Below are positions 31,438 to 39,643 of a stretch of 39,643 bases of DNA, piece after piece. Position 1 is the stretch's first letter; the number at the start of each line of letters is the position of its first letter. Source of the DNA: Cylindrotheca closterium. Its lineage: Eukaryota > Bacillariophyta > Bacillariophyceae > Bacillariales > Bacillariaceae. The notes below the pieces were generated by a model. That model was not told where the DNA came from and searched no databases. It saw nothing but the letters and a program-made list of their open reading frames with translations. Location: NCBI GenBank assembly GCA_933822405.4, contig CAKOGP040000491.1:19682-59324 (forward strand). The letters run 5' to 3'. Both the position numbers and the translations under genes were made by a program.

Positions 31438-31929
31438 GGTTGGTGGTTGAATGGTCGTTGATTTTATGAATACGATGTTACGTTTGCAAGGTTCCCATAG
31501 TTGTGTTGTTGATTTCTGTTTTTTTTAATAAAAAATTTTAAAGATGGATTATTTTTAGGCGGGATAGATCGTGACTGTCCACGATAGCTGAGGACAATAA
31601 TTGAGCGTGCGATAATGCGCATTATTGATTGACTCAAGATAGGTTGAGTCAATCAATAATGGCCATTATTGATTGCTCAACACGTCATTTACTTAATGGC
31701 TAAAACGGATGGATCATCATGGTTGCTATCTCAAGATTCAAATTTGGGGAAAACCCCACAAGCATTTTTCAAATTTCGCATCTTATTGTTTTCCAACATG
31801 TTCAATGTCGTATCTATGCATGTAAAAATTGTAGTCGTTGCAGCAGACCTCCGCCTCACAAAGGAACACTAACTCTTGATCGTAACAATCATGAGTCTAA
31901 TGAGGTTATCGCTTGGCAAAATCAGGCCG
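31438..31929. other. Intergenic region with a long inverted repeat
   Basis: No convincing gene. The main feature is the 18-bp inverted repeat at 31620-31661. Two short overlapping plus-strand frames (31669-31946) have no recognisable features. Confidence 0.45.
31620..31661. repeat. 18-bp perfect inverted repeat
   Basis: Arms 31620-31637 (CATTATTGATTGACTCAA) and 31644-31661, separated by 6 nt. A third, slightly different copy (CATTATTGATTG then CTCAA) follows at 31664-31680 in the same orientation as the first arm. It lies about 185 bp upstream of the DUF924-TilS start. It could be a protein-binding site or a remnant of a small foldback element. Confidence 0.85.
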
Positions 31930-32394
31930 TCAGTGTTCTAAGGTAGATACAAAAAGGAGAACACAAAAAAGCATAGTCCTACGATAAAAAATCGAAGAGT
32001 GTTGAGCAATAGTGTTGTAATACTGTTCATAGGTATCTTCGTTGCTCTCGTGAAATTTATTTAGCTCCAAATGATGAAGTCTATGATAGACTTCATGTGC
32101 CATGTGGTTTTCCGTCCAAAGAAAATGGTTTTGCGAAAGTGACGCTTCAACCATGAGGAATACTAGAACGGCATAACAGAAAGACATGTTGGCCCCTCTA
32201 ACATCTTGGACAAAGCATCTATTCTTGAGATAGCCATAGGCAGTATCTGTTCTCATGCGATGAATACTTACGAAGCAATAACCAACATTATTGAAAGACA
32301 TCAGAATTCCCAGTCGACCCCGCGCAGTTTCATTTGCCGGGGTGTTCCTGAAGACCCGGCCCGCTTTTGAACGTTGGTCTCTGCATGCGCACAT
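31930..32394 (-). CDS. Hypothetical protein with two hydrophobic segments
   Basis: 154 aa from an ATG at 32394, 104 bp from the divergent presenilin start. Two hydrophobic stretches are visible (FCYAVLVFLMVEASLS and MLFCVLLFVSTLEH). Between them is a His-rich helix (HMAHEVYHRLHHLELNKFH). A GTAAGT at the end of NNVGYCF could be a real donor, but no fitting acceptor was found, so I leave it unspliced. No family is recognised. An upstream exon overlapping the presenilin start (MLLMIAGFSTLA) is possible but weak. Confidence 0.4.
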   Translation of the reverse strand: MCACRDQRSKAGRVFRNTPANETARGRLGILMSFNNVGYCFVSIHRMRTDTAYGYLKNRCFVQDVRGANMSFCYAVLVFLMVEASLSQNHFLWTENHMAHEVYHRLHHLELNKFHESNEDTYEQYYNTIAQHSSIFYRRTMLFCVLLFVSTLEH

Positions 32395-32497
32395 TTAAAA
32401 CCAAAACCAAACGGTTTTTTCAGAAATCAACTTTTTAGAAACAATAAACTTGTCTTAAACCAATACTTGACCTGCAAGTGTCGAAAAGCCAGCAATC

Positions 32498-34182
32498 ATG
32501 AGGAGCATAGTTCCCAAAGCAGACATGCCATTCCAGAACGATTATAGGAGGCAGCATGATGACGAAAACGAAAATCAAGGCGCTTCAGACCATGAAGCAA
32601 TAGTTGAAGCAGCTGAACCCTCTGTTGAAACAAACGGCGAGACTTTCATAGACGAAGAGAGCGTTGAAGAGGAATTCGAGTATGATTATGCTATGTCAAT
32701 CTCCGAGTTACTATATAGTACCTCTTCTTTCTATGCCATCGTCGTTCCAGGTGAGTCCAAAGTGCTCGGCCTTGAACCAAGCAAAGTAAACTACGAATCT
32801 CGCCACTAACTTTGAATTTCTTTGAAGTAACGTGCACCATGGTCCTTGCAGCCCTTGCGGTTGTGTTTATTAATAACGAAGATACAGTTGAACAAGGAGC
32901 GCAACAGATGGCGCAAGCATACCAGATTTTGAAAATCGACAGTGAATCTTCCGTTGGAGAAAATATTGGTTTTGCATTAGCAAATGGGTTGATTATGGTC
33001 TCAGTGATCTGTCTCATGACCTTTGTAATTGTGATGCTTTATCGCTTTGAATGCATGAAGTGCTTAATCGGCTATATGATGCTATGTTCTACTACGTTGC
33101 TTGGATTCTTGGGAGGTCACATGTATTGGGTCGCAATTCAGATTTACAGATTCCCTGTTGATAAGCTGTCCTATTTTCTGGTGTTGTGGAATTTCGCCGC
33201 CGTGGGAGTCCTTGCAATCTTTTTCGGCAGAGGAGTCTCCAAGGGAATCACTCAAGGATATCTCATCTCGACGTCAGTCATCTTGGCATGGCACCTTGAC
33301 TACTTTGACGAATATACAACTTGGACGCTTCTGTTTATGCTTGCGCTCTACGATTTGTGCGCTGTCTTGACACCTTGCGGGCCCTTGAAGGCACTTGTGA
33401 ATCTAATGTCTCGTGATGATGCTCCAGAGATGCCTGGTTTGCTATACGAAGCAGAATTACCGCCAGAAGCCCGGCGTCCTGGAAGAGCAAAGAGCAGTAA
33501 AGACACTTCTCCCAGCATCAACAATAGAATGGCGGAAGGAGTCGATGGCACCATCGAGGTTCCGCTTGCAATAGCAAGAGTGTACAACTTGCCTGTGCTA
33601 TCCATACCATCTGAATCCGAAACCATTTTAGGAACTTTCCAAGCTTCTGCTAAGTCGTCGAACGCACCTTTGCTCAGGACTGATGAATCGAATGGGGTGA
33701 ACATTCCAGAAAATCCAACTCCAGCGCAGCTGAATTCAAATGTCGTGATCCGCTTACCACAGCAGGGAGGTAGAATCGAGAAAACGAAACGTAGCGGCCA
33801 AATTATCTTCATTGAGCGCGATAGACATGGCGCTCCAAAGCGAGTCCTAAATGTTGACCGACTGGGAAGAGTATTTGCAGAGTCCACGGAGGATTTCGAA
33901 AACGGGGAAACCAGTAACACTATTCGCCTCGGTCTTGGAGACTTCATTTTTTACTCTGTGCTTGTCGCGAAGGCAGCTCAGTACAGCTTCACCACATTTG
34001 TCGCATGTGTACTCGTCATCCTCGCTGGTCTCGGTGGGACTCTCGTTTTGCTCTCAGTCTTCCATCAAGCTCTTCCAGCGCTGCCGATAAGTATTTGTTT
34101 GGGAATTTTCTTCTACTTCGTGACACGTTTGTTCGTGGAACCATGGGTGGAAAACATGCTCATGAAGCCATATTATGTCTAA
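32498..34182 (+). CDS. PSEN: Presenilin, aspartyl intramembrane protease (two exons)
   Basis: Exons 32498-32750 and 32828-34182 join over a 77-bp intron (GTGAGT donor, TTGAAG acceptor), giving 535 aa and restoring FYAIVVPVTCTMVLAAL at the first transmembrane helix. The catalytic YD motif is in LALYDLCAVLTPCGPL (Asp about residue 260), the GLGD motif in RLGLGDFIFYSVLV (Asp about 456) and the PAL motif in HQALPALPIS (about 501). These are the three signatures of presenilin, the catalytic subunit of gamma-secretase, in ER/Golgi/plasma membranes. The hydrophilic loop between the two catalytic halves is long and Ser/Pro-rich (about residues 275-440). The N-terminal 60 residues are acidic. All catalytic residues are intact. 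Confidence 0.95.
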
Positions 34183-34292
34183 TCGTTTCAAATATGATAA
34201 TCGATACATGTTACATCTATCTTTTTGCTCTGCACTAACGAGATGGCAAAATAACGCATTGGAGGGGAATCCTCTTGTCCAACATGAGAGCT

Positions 34293-35654
34293 TCATCTTT
34301 TTCGAAAGCAAAGCATTGTGGATCGCAAGAATTTCATGCCTGCAAAATTCTGCCTACGCCTTTTGTTTCTCTCCTGCTTCGATTGTAACTCGATTTCTTC
34401 GGTGCGTTGAACAAGAATCTCCGTTTCATGGATTCTGGGATCGTTGAAATCAGCTTGTGGGTTAGCACAACTCTCTGCAATCACCATTTGCAACGCCACA
34501 GCTGAATCGCAATCTCCGTGGCTCTCAAGAAGTTCCAACGCTTTCGTTGGCTCGTTGATAAATACAACCGAGTTGAAAGCTGTCACTTCGCTGAATGTTT
34601 CAGCTGTTGTGCAAGCTCGTTCCAGCGGCTCTTTCAGCGCTCGACCATTATTTGCAACTTTTGCTATGTCAACCAACTCCGAGGTTCGAAAAAAGTAGTA
34701 CAAGCCGCCATTCAGCTCATTTCGAAGCAGTCGACTTCCATCGCTACCGAGAGGAGGTTCCAGATACAGTACCGCTGGTTGCAGCTGATCTAAATCACAT
34801 CTTACGTCCATTCCAGTTTGTTCGTACAGATGCCTACAAGCAGCCTCCCTGGCAGCAATCTGGAGCTGCATCTTATAGTGCGAGCTTTTCAAAGCTGATA
34901 ACAATTGTTAGATTGAGGATTCAATGGCAATCATGTTCAACGGGCAAGGACGTACCAGCCCTTGATATTTCAATTTCTCCAATTGACCCACCGGGTATTT
35001 CCACTGGGCTTGCGTCGTTCGGTTGCCGCAGAAAGAGCATACCTTTAAATCAAAGGATCGTCCGATGAGTATGATTGTACAGAGAAAACTGCAGAGGGTC
35101 TACAATGTGACCTTACCGTGAGTCTGATGAACCACGAAAACTGCGGCCTTGTATCTTGAATAAAAGGGCTGTGCGTCAACTTCCAGATCCTGGGACCCGT
35201 CGCTATCTCGTGCTTGGCCTTCGAATGTAAACGTCTTGCATAAGGGGCTACTGTCAATTTCTCCAGGAGTCTTATTCTGAGCTATCAGCAGCTCGCTGAA
35301 TCCATGTATAGCTTCTCTTGCTTCGCGAAGCTTCTCTTTCTCGCCCACCTTATCTTGACTTTGCCTTTTGCGAAAAGCTTCTCCAAATGCAAAGCAAGTC
35401 GGTGAACCCCAAGACCCATGCTCGAAAGACTTTCGAGTCATGTCGACATGTTTGAGACTCGACGAATCTATGGAAAGATCATTCAGATGTTCTTGAGCCC
35501 GCGATAGTGTTTCAGTCGAGGATGGTAGAGAGTCTTCGGGGATGAAACTTGCGCCCACATCTTCTTCTTTCATACTATCCTCCGACTGCTTCTTGGAGTT
35601 CTCGTTGTCCATTTTTTCTCGAGGCATGGTGTTAAAGCTGCGGGGAGTTTGCAT
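34293..35654 (-). CDS. Nudix hydrolase (three exons)
   Basis: Exons 35654-35117, 35042-34956 and 34894-34293 with introns of 74 and 61 bp, giving 408 aa. The first exon is disordered and charged, then FTFEGQARDSDG and AAVFVVHQTHG. Exon 2 gives MLFLRQPNDASPVEIPGGSIG, continuing into exon 3 with AAREAACRHLYEQTGMDV. Together these are a Nudix box (GG...E...REx2xEQTG) with a longer-than-usual spacer between the glycine pair and the REA helix. Nudix enzymes hydrolyse nucleoside diphosphates linked to another group; the substrate is not predictable. The C-terminal tail is basic (KQERNKRRRQN). The stop codon is 110 bp from the converging presenilin stop. Confidence 0.75.
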
Positions 35655-35705
35655 CTGATGTGTGTGACGCGTCGTAACTTGTTATTTATTCCGAATCAAA
35701 CTGTG

Positions 35706-36591
35706 CATAAGCCGTGTTCCCTGCGCGAACGGGTACACCCAAAATCAAAATTTACTAGTAATTTCCCCCTTTTTCGACATTATTACACCTTATCGAACAG
35801 TTTTCCAATTTAACTTCCACACACAACCTTCCCTATTATTAGTAGAGTTACATGGTGTATTTGGATCTTCAGTGGCCAAATTTGGCAAAGAGGACTAGTG
35901 GCTGAAATTCCGGTCGGAGTAGTCAAATATGTGTAGATTTTGTACTGGCTCTACACATGAGGTCAAGATGTAGGCAATATTGTACCTTCAACAAACTATT
36001 TTCGATTCTGGCTTCTGCACACATTATGCGCAATCTGTAACTGAGCTAGATGGTGTACTTGGATCTCATTTTGGCAAAATTTGTTAAAACTAGCGTTGGA
36101 GTTGGTGATTTTGAGATCGCTGATTGAGAATCCTCGAATCGACTACCACGACAAGCTCAAAAAACCTCCAAATTATCACCTAATACTGCTTATTTCTCTA
36201 TGCGAAATGTTGACAACCTCCATCCAAGTACTCAATCTAGCTCTATTACAAATACCGAATGGTGTGTGCAGAAGCCAGAATTGAAAATAGTTTGTTGAAG
36301 GTACAATATTGCCTACATCTTGACCACAAATTGCCTCATGTGTAGAGCCAGTACAAAATCTACGCATATTTGACTACTCCGACCGGAATTTCAGCCACTA
36401 AGTCCTCGTCGCCAAATTTGGCCACTGAAGATCCAAATACACCATGTAACTCAACTAACAATAGTGAAGGTTGTGTGTGGAAGTTAAATTGGAAAACTGT
36501 TCGAAAAGGTGTAATAATGTTGAAAAAGGGGGAAATTACTAGTAAATTTTGATTTTGGGTGTACCCGTTCGCGCAGGGAACACGGCTTATG
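35706..36591. mobile_element. 886-bp foldback (palindromic) element
   Basis: The two halves are inverted copies of each other. The outer 60 bp, starting CATAAGCCGTGTTCCCTGCG and ending in its reverse complement at 36591, look identical. The arms run on, with a few differences, to about 36072 on the left and 36222 on the right, for about 365 bp each. The centre of about 150 bp is unique. No transposase is encoded. Target-site duplications are not clear: CAAACTGTG and ACTAAACCA flank the ends. It is best read as a non-autonomous foldback or MITE-like element inserted upstream of the Nudix gene. Confidence 0.85.
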
Positions 36592-36778
36592 ACTAAACCA
36601 AACCAAACGACACGAAAAGTTAAAAATTGAGTAGCGAGTGTACACGTACTGTACCAGGACCGTGTGGCAAAAACGTGTATTTCGAGATTCTCCGATCATC
36701 GAAATTTCGTGTTTCCGCGCGGAAAAGACGAACGTTATAACATGACCCGTTTGTCCGGACGGACACCCGAAAAAAAAA

Positions 36779-36890
36779 GGGAACTTTTAGGGAACTTCCC
36801 GGGGATTTTTAGGGAACTTCCCGGGGATTTTTAGGGAACTTCCCGGGTACTTTTAGGGAACTTCCCGGGTACTTATAGGGAACTTTCAGC
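36779..36890. repeat. Minisatellite array 1 (22-bp units)
   Basis: One 11-bp unit GGGAACTTTTA, then four 22-bp units starting GGGAACTTCCCGGG (36790, 36812, 36834, 36856) and a partial unit. The 22-bp unit looks like an 11-bp unit duplicated with a CCCGGG change. The array stops at the left end of the nested element. Confidence 0.9.
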
Positions 36891-37127
36891 AAGACAGGGT
36901 AATTTTCATAAATAAGGACAAGGGGACAGACGGGTGTCACCGCTCTCTCAAGGGGGTTGCGTGCCAACACAAATGTATCAAAAAATAACGGTCATCGTCG
37001 TCTGCACGCGGAATGAAAAAGCTCGAATCAAATTTGCACACGATTCAAATCGGCGTTGCGAGCACTACATCCTCGTACAACAGTGAATACAACGGATGTG
37101 GAATCTGGAATCCACGACTCTGAAATT

Positions 37128-37231
37128 CCATTTCCGCATCATGCGGAAATAGATTTTCCATTTCCGCATCATGCAGAAATAGAATTTCCATTTCCGCATG
37201 ATGCGGAAATGGAATTTCCATTTCCGCATTC
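37128..37231. repeat. Palindromic 30-bp tandem array A
   Basis: Three units of exactly 30 bp (37128, 37158, 37188) and a partial fourth. Each unit holds arms ATTTCCGCAT and ATGCGGAAAT around one central base; unit 2 has one mismatch. The linkers (AGATTTTCC, AGAATTTCC, GGAATTTCC) are themselves partly palindromic. Confidence 0.92.
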
Positions 37232-37750
37232 GGAAGCTGGAGCCAAAAGGTTTCTTTAAGGGAAAGAAAAATTGGGGGAAGTATTTGATTGCATACGCCA
37301 AAAGATACCGGTAGGGAGTGGAGAATGCCAAAAGAAAATGTCAGGAGAGATATATGAATACAACTAGCTTTGGGTGCCTCAGCTCCCATAGTTCTTGTAT
37401 CCCTCCGGTGGCTAGATACTAGCTCCTGTTCCGATAGCGATCTATTGACACTATAGTAAACTATACATATTCAGCATTACACAACATCCAAGATCAATCG
37501 CGGATCAGATCAAGGGAATATTTCAGTGCTTGCAATCCTCCTCTCTCCCAAATCTCCATTTATCAAAATAGTAATTGGGCCGTTTCCTTGCAGGTGTTAC
37601 TGATTCATGTTGGAGTATGTTGACAGTGTAGTAGCCCAAGGTGAAAGCTGAAACGTCAATTCTCATTATGAAGTACGAGAGACAGGTTATGTTTGGGGGA
37701 GAATTGGGGGGAGACTTTTCTGTATCAAAAGCTGGCTCTCACTCGGAAGC

Positions 37751-37855
37751 TGGTTTCTGCACCGTGCGGAAATGGAAATCCTATTTCCGCACCGTGCGGA
37801 AATGGAAATCCTATTTCCGCACCGTGCGGAAATGGAAATCCTATTTCTGCACCGG
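37751..37855. repeat. Palindromic 30-bp tandem array B
   Basis: Three units of 30 bp (37751, 37781, 37811) and a half unit. The arms are ATTTCCGCAC and GTGCGGAAAT around one central base in the intact units. The period and layout match array A, with one T:A pair replaced by C:G. GGAAGCTGG lies beside both arrays. Confidence 0.92.
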
Positions 37856-38093
37856 AAGCTAATGTGGCAACAACGGTTTCAGTCGTCTACTCATATGGCG
37901 ATCATTCATCCGTTGGCCAGTGCTGGATATTCCGGCAGGTGTTTGAAGGCGAGGTCTATTTTGGCAAATTGCATCGCTAGAATTTAACGGCTGGTCAAGC
38001 AGGTCAAGCGGGAATCGACAGGAGATCCCGCTGGCAATGGGACCCCGTCTGTCCGTGTGTAACCCATATTTCGGAAAATTACCCCGTCTTGCA

Positions 38094-38168
38094 GGGACTT
38101 TTCGGGAATTTTTAGGGAATTTTTAGGGAACTTTTAGGGAACTTTCAGGGAACTTTCAGGGAACTTTT
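38094..38168. repeat. Minisatellite array 2 (11-bp units, plus orientation)
   Basis: Seven units of the GGGAACTTTTA type with small changes (GGGAATTTTTA, GGGAACTTTCA). It continues array 1 beyond the nested element. Confidence 0.88.
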
Positions 38169-38776
38169 GCGAAACAATATTCCCTCAAAAGACAAACTAT
38201 ACAAATAAAAGAGAATTGCACTATAGTAGATGACGCTATTCAAAGGACGGCCATTCTCAATATCGTATTGAATCAAAACGAGAAAGTCAGTGTAAACGAC
38301 TTCATGCTTGTCCATAGTATAACGAAAACGAGTTCCAATAGTGTCAAAACGTTTCAATCTCGTTGAAGTTCTCCTCTGTCGGTTTCTTGAATAATAGATG
38401 TGACCATCCAGTGAGCGAAGACAAAGACCTTGTTCTAAACAAGACTTTTTGGCCGAATGTACGCCATTGCCCATCTGCTAGTAGACATGGTTTGGGTCCA
38501 TGTTTTCGGTGATGTCTCTCCAGCACTGTCCTTGATAGGCTCTTTTTTCGCATCGCTGGTTCTCCAATTCTTCAACTACTATTGTCCAGCATTATCAATC
38601 GCTCCAGTATTCATTGTTGACCTTGTTGATAGCATTGGATTGTCCAAAACCGATGCCAATGGCATAATAATAATTCACAATTTGAAAAGTAACAGTTTCT
38701 TTGCAAGATGGGAAAGCAGGGATAGCATTTGGGGAGTCTTAATTAATCTCCCAAAAGTTCCGTAAAAAAATCTCTC
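38169..38776. other. Interior of the TIR element; possibly decayed coding sequence
   Basis: A minus-strand frame from 38474 to about 38170 reads partly like protein (RLKRFDTIGTRFRYTMDKHE, YTDFLVLIQYDIENGRPL), and in-frame stops interrupt its upstream continuation to about 38,680. A plus-strand frame at 38457-38765 is also open. Neither is recognised. A dead gene carried by the element is the likeliest reading. Confidence 0.35.
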
Positions 38777-38853
38777 AAAAGTTCCCTAAAAGTTCCCTAA
38801 AAGTTCCCTAAAAGTTCCCTAAAAGTTCCCTAAAAGTTCCCTAAAAGTTCCCT
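38777..38853. repeat. Minisatellite array 3 (11-bp units, minus orientation)
   Basis: Seven near-identical AAAAGTTCCCT units, the complement of arrays 1 and 2. This array is far more regular than the other two, which suggests recent homogenisation. Confidence 0.93.
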
Positions 38854-38999
38854 TTTTTTCCCCGGGATTTCTAGGATATCCCCGTGTGAAAACAGTTTTC
38901 AGTTTTACCGCGTCATCAGTAATTAGCGCGCGTTTCACAACCTATAGTCGGGTTTGGCGGTTTCGGTTTCGCTAAATGCCCGGATTTGCCACACGGTCC

Positions 39000-39270
39000 A
39001 GAGATTCAGGACGAAAACGAGTACGATGACAAACATGGGGATTTTACAAGATGTGTGCGAATCTCTAGGTTAAACTATCTAAACGTACGAATGACGGACA
39101 CTCTCTGGTCCAATTAACGGTCCCCTCGAGGTGATACTGATGTATCAGAGAACCTTGTACTCCGAATTGGGCTAATATCAACCCTACCCCCTCTTGGGAG
39201 GACGTATCATCCAATACTGTCCAAGACTGACAATATCCGGCGACGGATGAAGACCTTTCCAAAAATTAAA
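39000..39270 (-). other. Probable 3' flank or LTR start of the copia element
   Basis: Downstream (minus strand) of the copia coding end. A purine-rich stretch reading AAGAGGGGGTAGGG on the minus strand near 39186-39200 could be the polypurine tract, with the LTR beginning after it. The partner LTR is outside the window, so this cannot be confirmed. Confidence 0.3.
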
Positions 39271-39643
39271 TCAAAAGAGCAAGTTTTCCATTATGCTTTG
39301 CTTTCCACATGATGTGTTCCATAAGACGGTCACGAACAGTTCCAGGTTGGATCTTGGTAAAACGTCGGCCAAGTTCTCAGCGGAAATGATGCATTCAATT
39401 TGTAGGATATCGATTGCGCATCTGGAGCGAACATAGTGATATGCGACAGCGTTCGATTTCTTTTTCAATTGAGATTCAGGAACACTGGAGTTCTTGACAA
39501 CGGACATATTGTCGACACAAGTATGACAATAACCTTGGATTGGGACGCCCATCATTCTGAGCTTGAATTGTAGTCCCTCAAGTAATTCAACACCTGTCTT
39601 TAGAGCAGCAAATTCAGAACCAAAACTGCTTGTCTCGACACTG
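39271..39643 (-). CDS. Ty1/copia polyprotein, RNase H end (partial)
   Basis: The frame is open from the window edge to a stop at 39271. The edge reads SSFGSEFAALKTGVELLEG, then LRMMGVPIQG, CVDNMSVVKNSSVPESQLKK, KSNAVAYHYVRSRCAID and ENLADVLPRSN. This is the C-terminal RNase H of copia polyproteins, where the Asp in the DNMSV motif is catalytic and the family usually has a NPADLLTK-like motif at the end. Only the last 123 codons are present; integrase and reverse transcriptase would lie to the right. Confidence 0.9.
   Translation of the reverse strand, partial: SVETSSFGSEFAALKTGVELLEGLQFKLRMMGVPIQGYCHTCVDNMSVVKNSSVPESQLKKKSNAVAYHYVRSRCAIDILQIECIISAENLADVLPRSNLELFVTVLWNTSCGKQSIMENLLF

Larger units (their letters stand above)
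36887..38094. mobile_element. Nested TIR element carrying two palindromic 30-bp arrays
   Basis: Left end CAGCAAGACAGGGTAATTTTC at 36887 and right end at 38094 with the complement of CTGCAAGACGGGGTAATTTT. Inverted similarity extends about 50 bp inward, including GGGGACAGACGGG near 36925 and its complement near 38041. It sits inside a GGGAACTTTTA minisatellite that continues on both sides in the same orientation, as expected if the element split one array. GGGAACTTT precedes it and GGGACTTTT overlaps its right end. No transposase frame is seen. Confidence 0.5.
36657..38999. mobile_element. TIR-bounded element with GGGAACTTTTA minisatellites (host of a nested element)
   Basis: The ends are a 15-bp inverted repeat, GGACCGTGTGGCAAA at 36657-36671 and its complement at 38985-38999. 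Next to each end lies a GGGAACTTTTA-type minisatellite, in plus orientation on the left (36779-36890, continuing at 38095-38168) and minus orientation on the right (38777-38853). No intact transposase frame is present; 38,170-38,700 holds only short open frames. No target-site duplication is obvious. The layout, TIRs plus subterminal repeats in opposite orientation, fits a non-autonomous DNA transposon. Confidence 0.55.

Noticed and set aside
31719..31946. Plus-strand frame with several cysteines
   Set aside because: Short, no family match, overlaps another open frame and sits next to a repeat.
37128..37855. Possible CRISPR-like array
   Set aside because: Units are contiguous tandem copies without unique spacers, and the setting is a eukaryotic transposon.
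38457..38765. Plus-strand 102-codon hydrophobic frame
   Set aside because: It lies in element interior with no similarity I recognise and overlaps a more protein-like decayed frame on the other strand.

Overview
The window looks like nuclear DNA of a diatom, probably a pennate one. It holds compact protein genes on both strands. Their short GT-AG introns (about 60-120 bp) were placed by reading both reading frames and the splice sites. One protein starts with a signal peptide ending in an AF motif, as in diatom plastid pre-proteins. A Ty1/copia RNase H of the kind common in diatom genomes runs off the right edge. No rRNA, tRNA or CRISPR array was recognised. All splice models are inferred from sequence without transcripts.

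Layout. 1-1000 holds a decayed reading frame. It is followed by a long ATT microsatellite (about 1195-1405). The gene-rich core (about 2.0-35.7 kb) carries: a GNAT-YCII fusion; SRP68; a type I membrane protein with an acidic tail; frataxin; a zinc-ribbon protein; an O-GlcNAc-transferase-like enzyme; a wax-synthase-like MBOAT; PSMD5; a VOC/glyoxalase-fold protein; a TMF1-type golgin; a kinase-zinc finger-PP2C fusion; a type II membrane coiled-coil protein; an acidic orphan protein; a DUF924-TilS-like fusion; presenilin; and a Nudix hydrolase. Several genes are divergent pairs sharing short promoters (SRP68/type I protein, frataxin/zinc ribbon, TMF1/kinase-PP2C, and possibly an orphan/presenilin pair).

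The right end (35.7-39.6 kb) is repetitive. An 886-bp foldback palindrome (35706-36591) is followed by a TIR-bounded element (36657-38999) with GGGAACTTTTA minisatellites. A second TIR element (36887-38094) appears to have inserted into that minisatellite. It carries two arrays of 30-bp palindromic units whose stems show a compensatory base-pair change. The copia fragment lies beyond.

The core genes are mostly housekeeping: ER targeting (SRP68), Golgi trafficking (TMF1), intramembrane proteolysis (presenilin), proteasome assembly (PSMD5), Fe-S biogenesis (frataxin), tRNA modification (TilS-like) and lipid synthesis (MBOAT). They do not form one pathway. The most unusual things are the multidomain fusions, the covarying palindromic satellite, a cluster of strong hairpins at 13.58-13.92 kb, and recurrent GTAC-core palindromes in promoter gaps.
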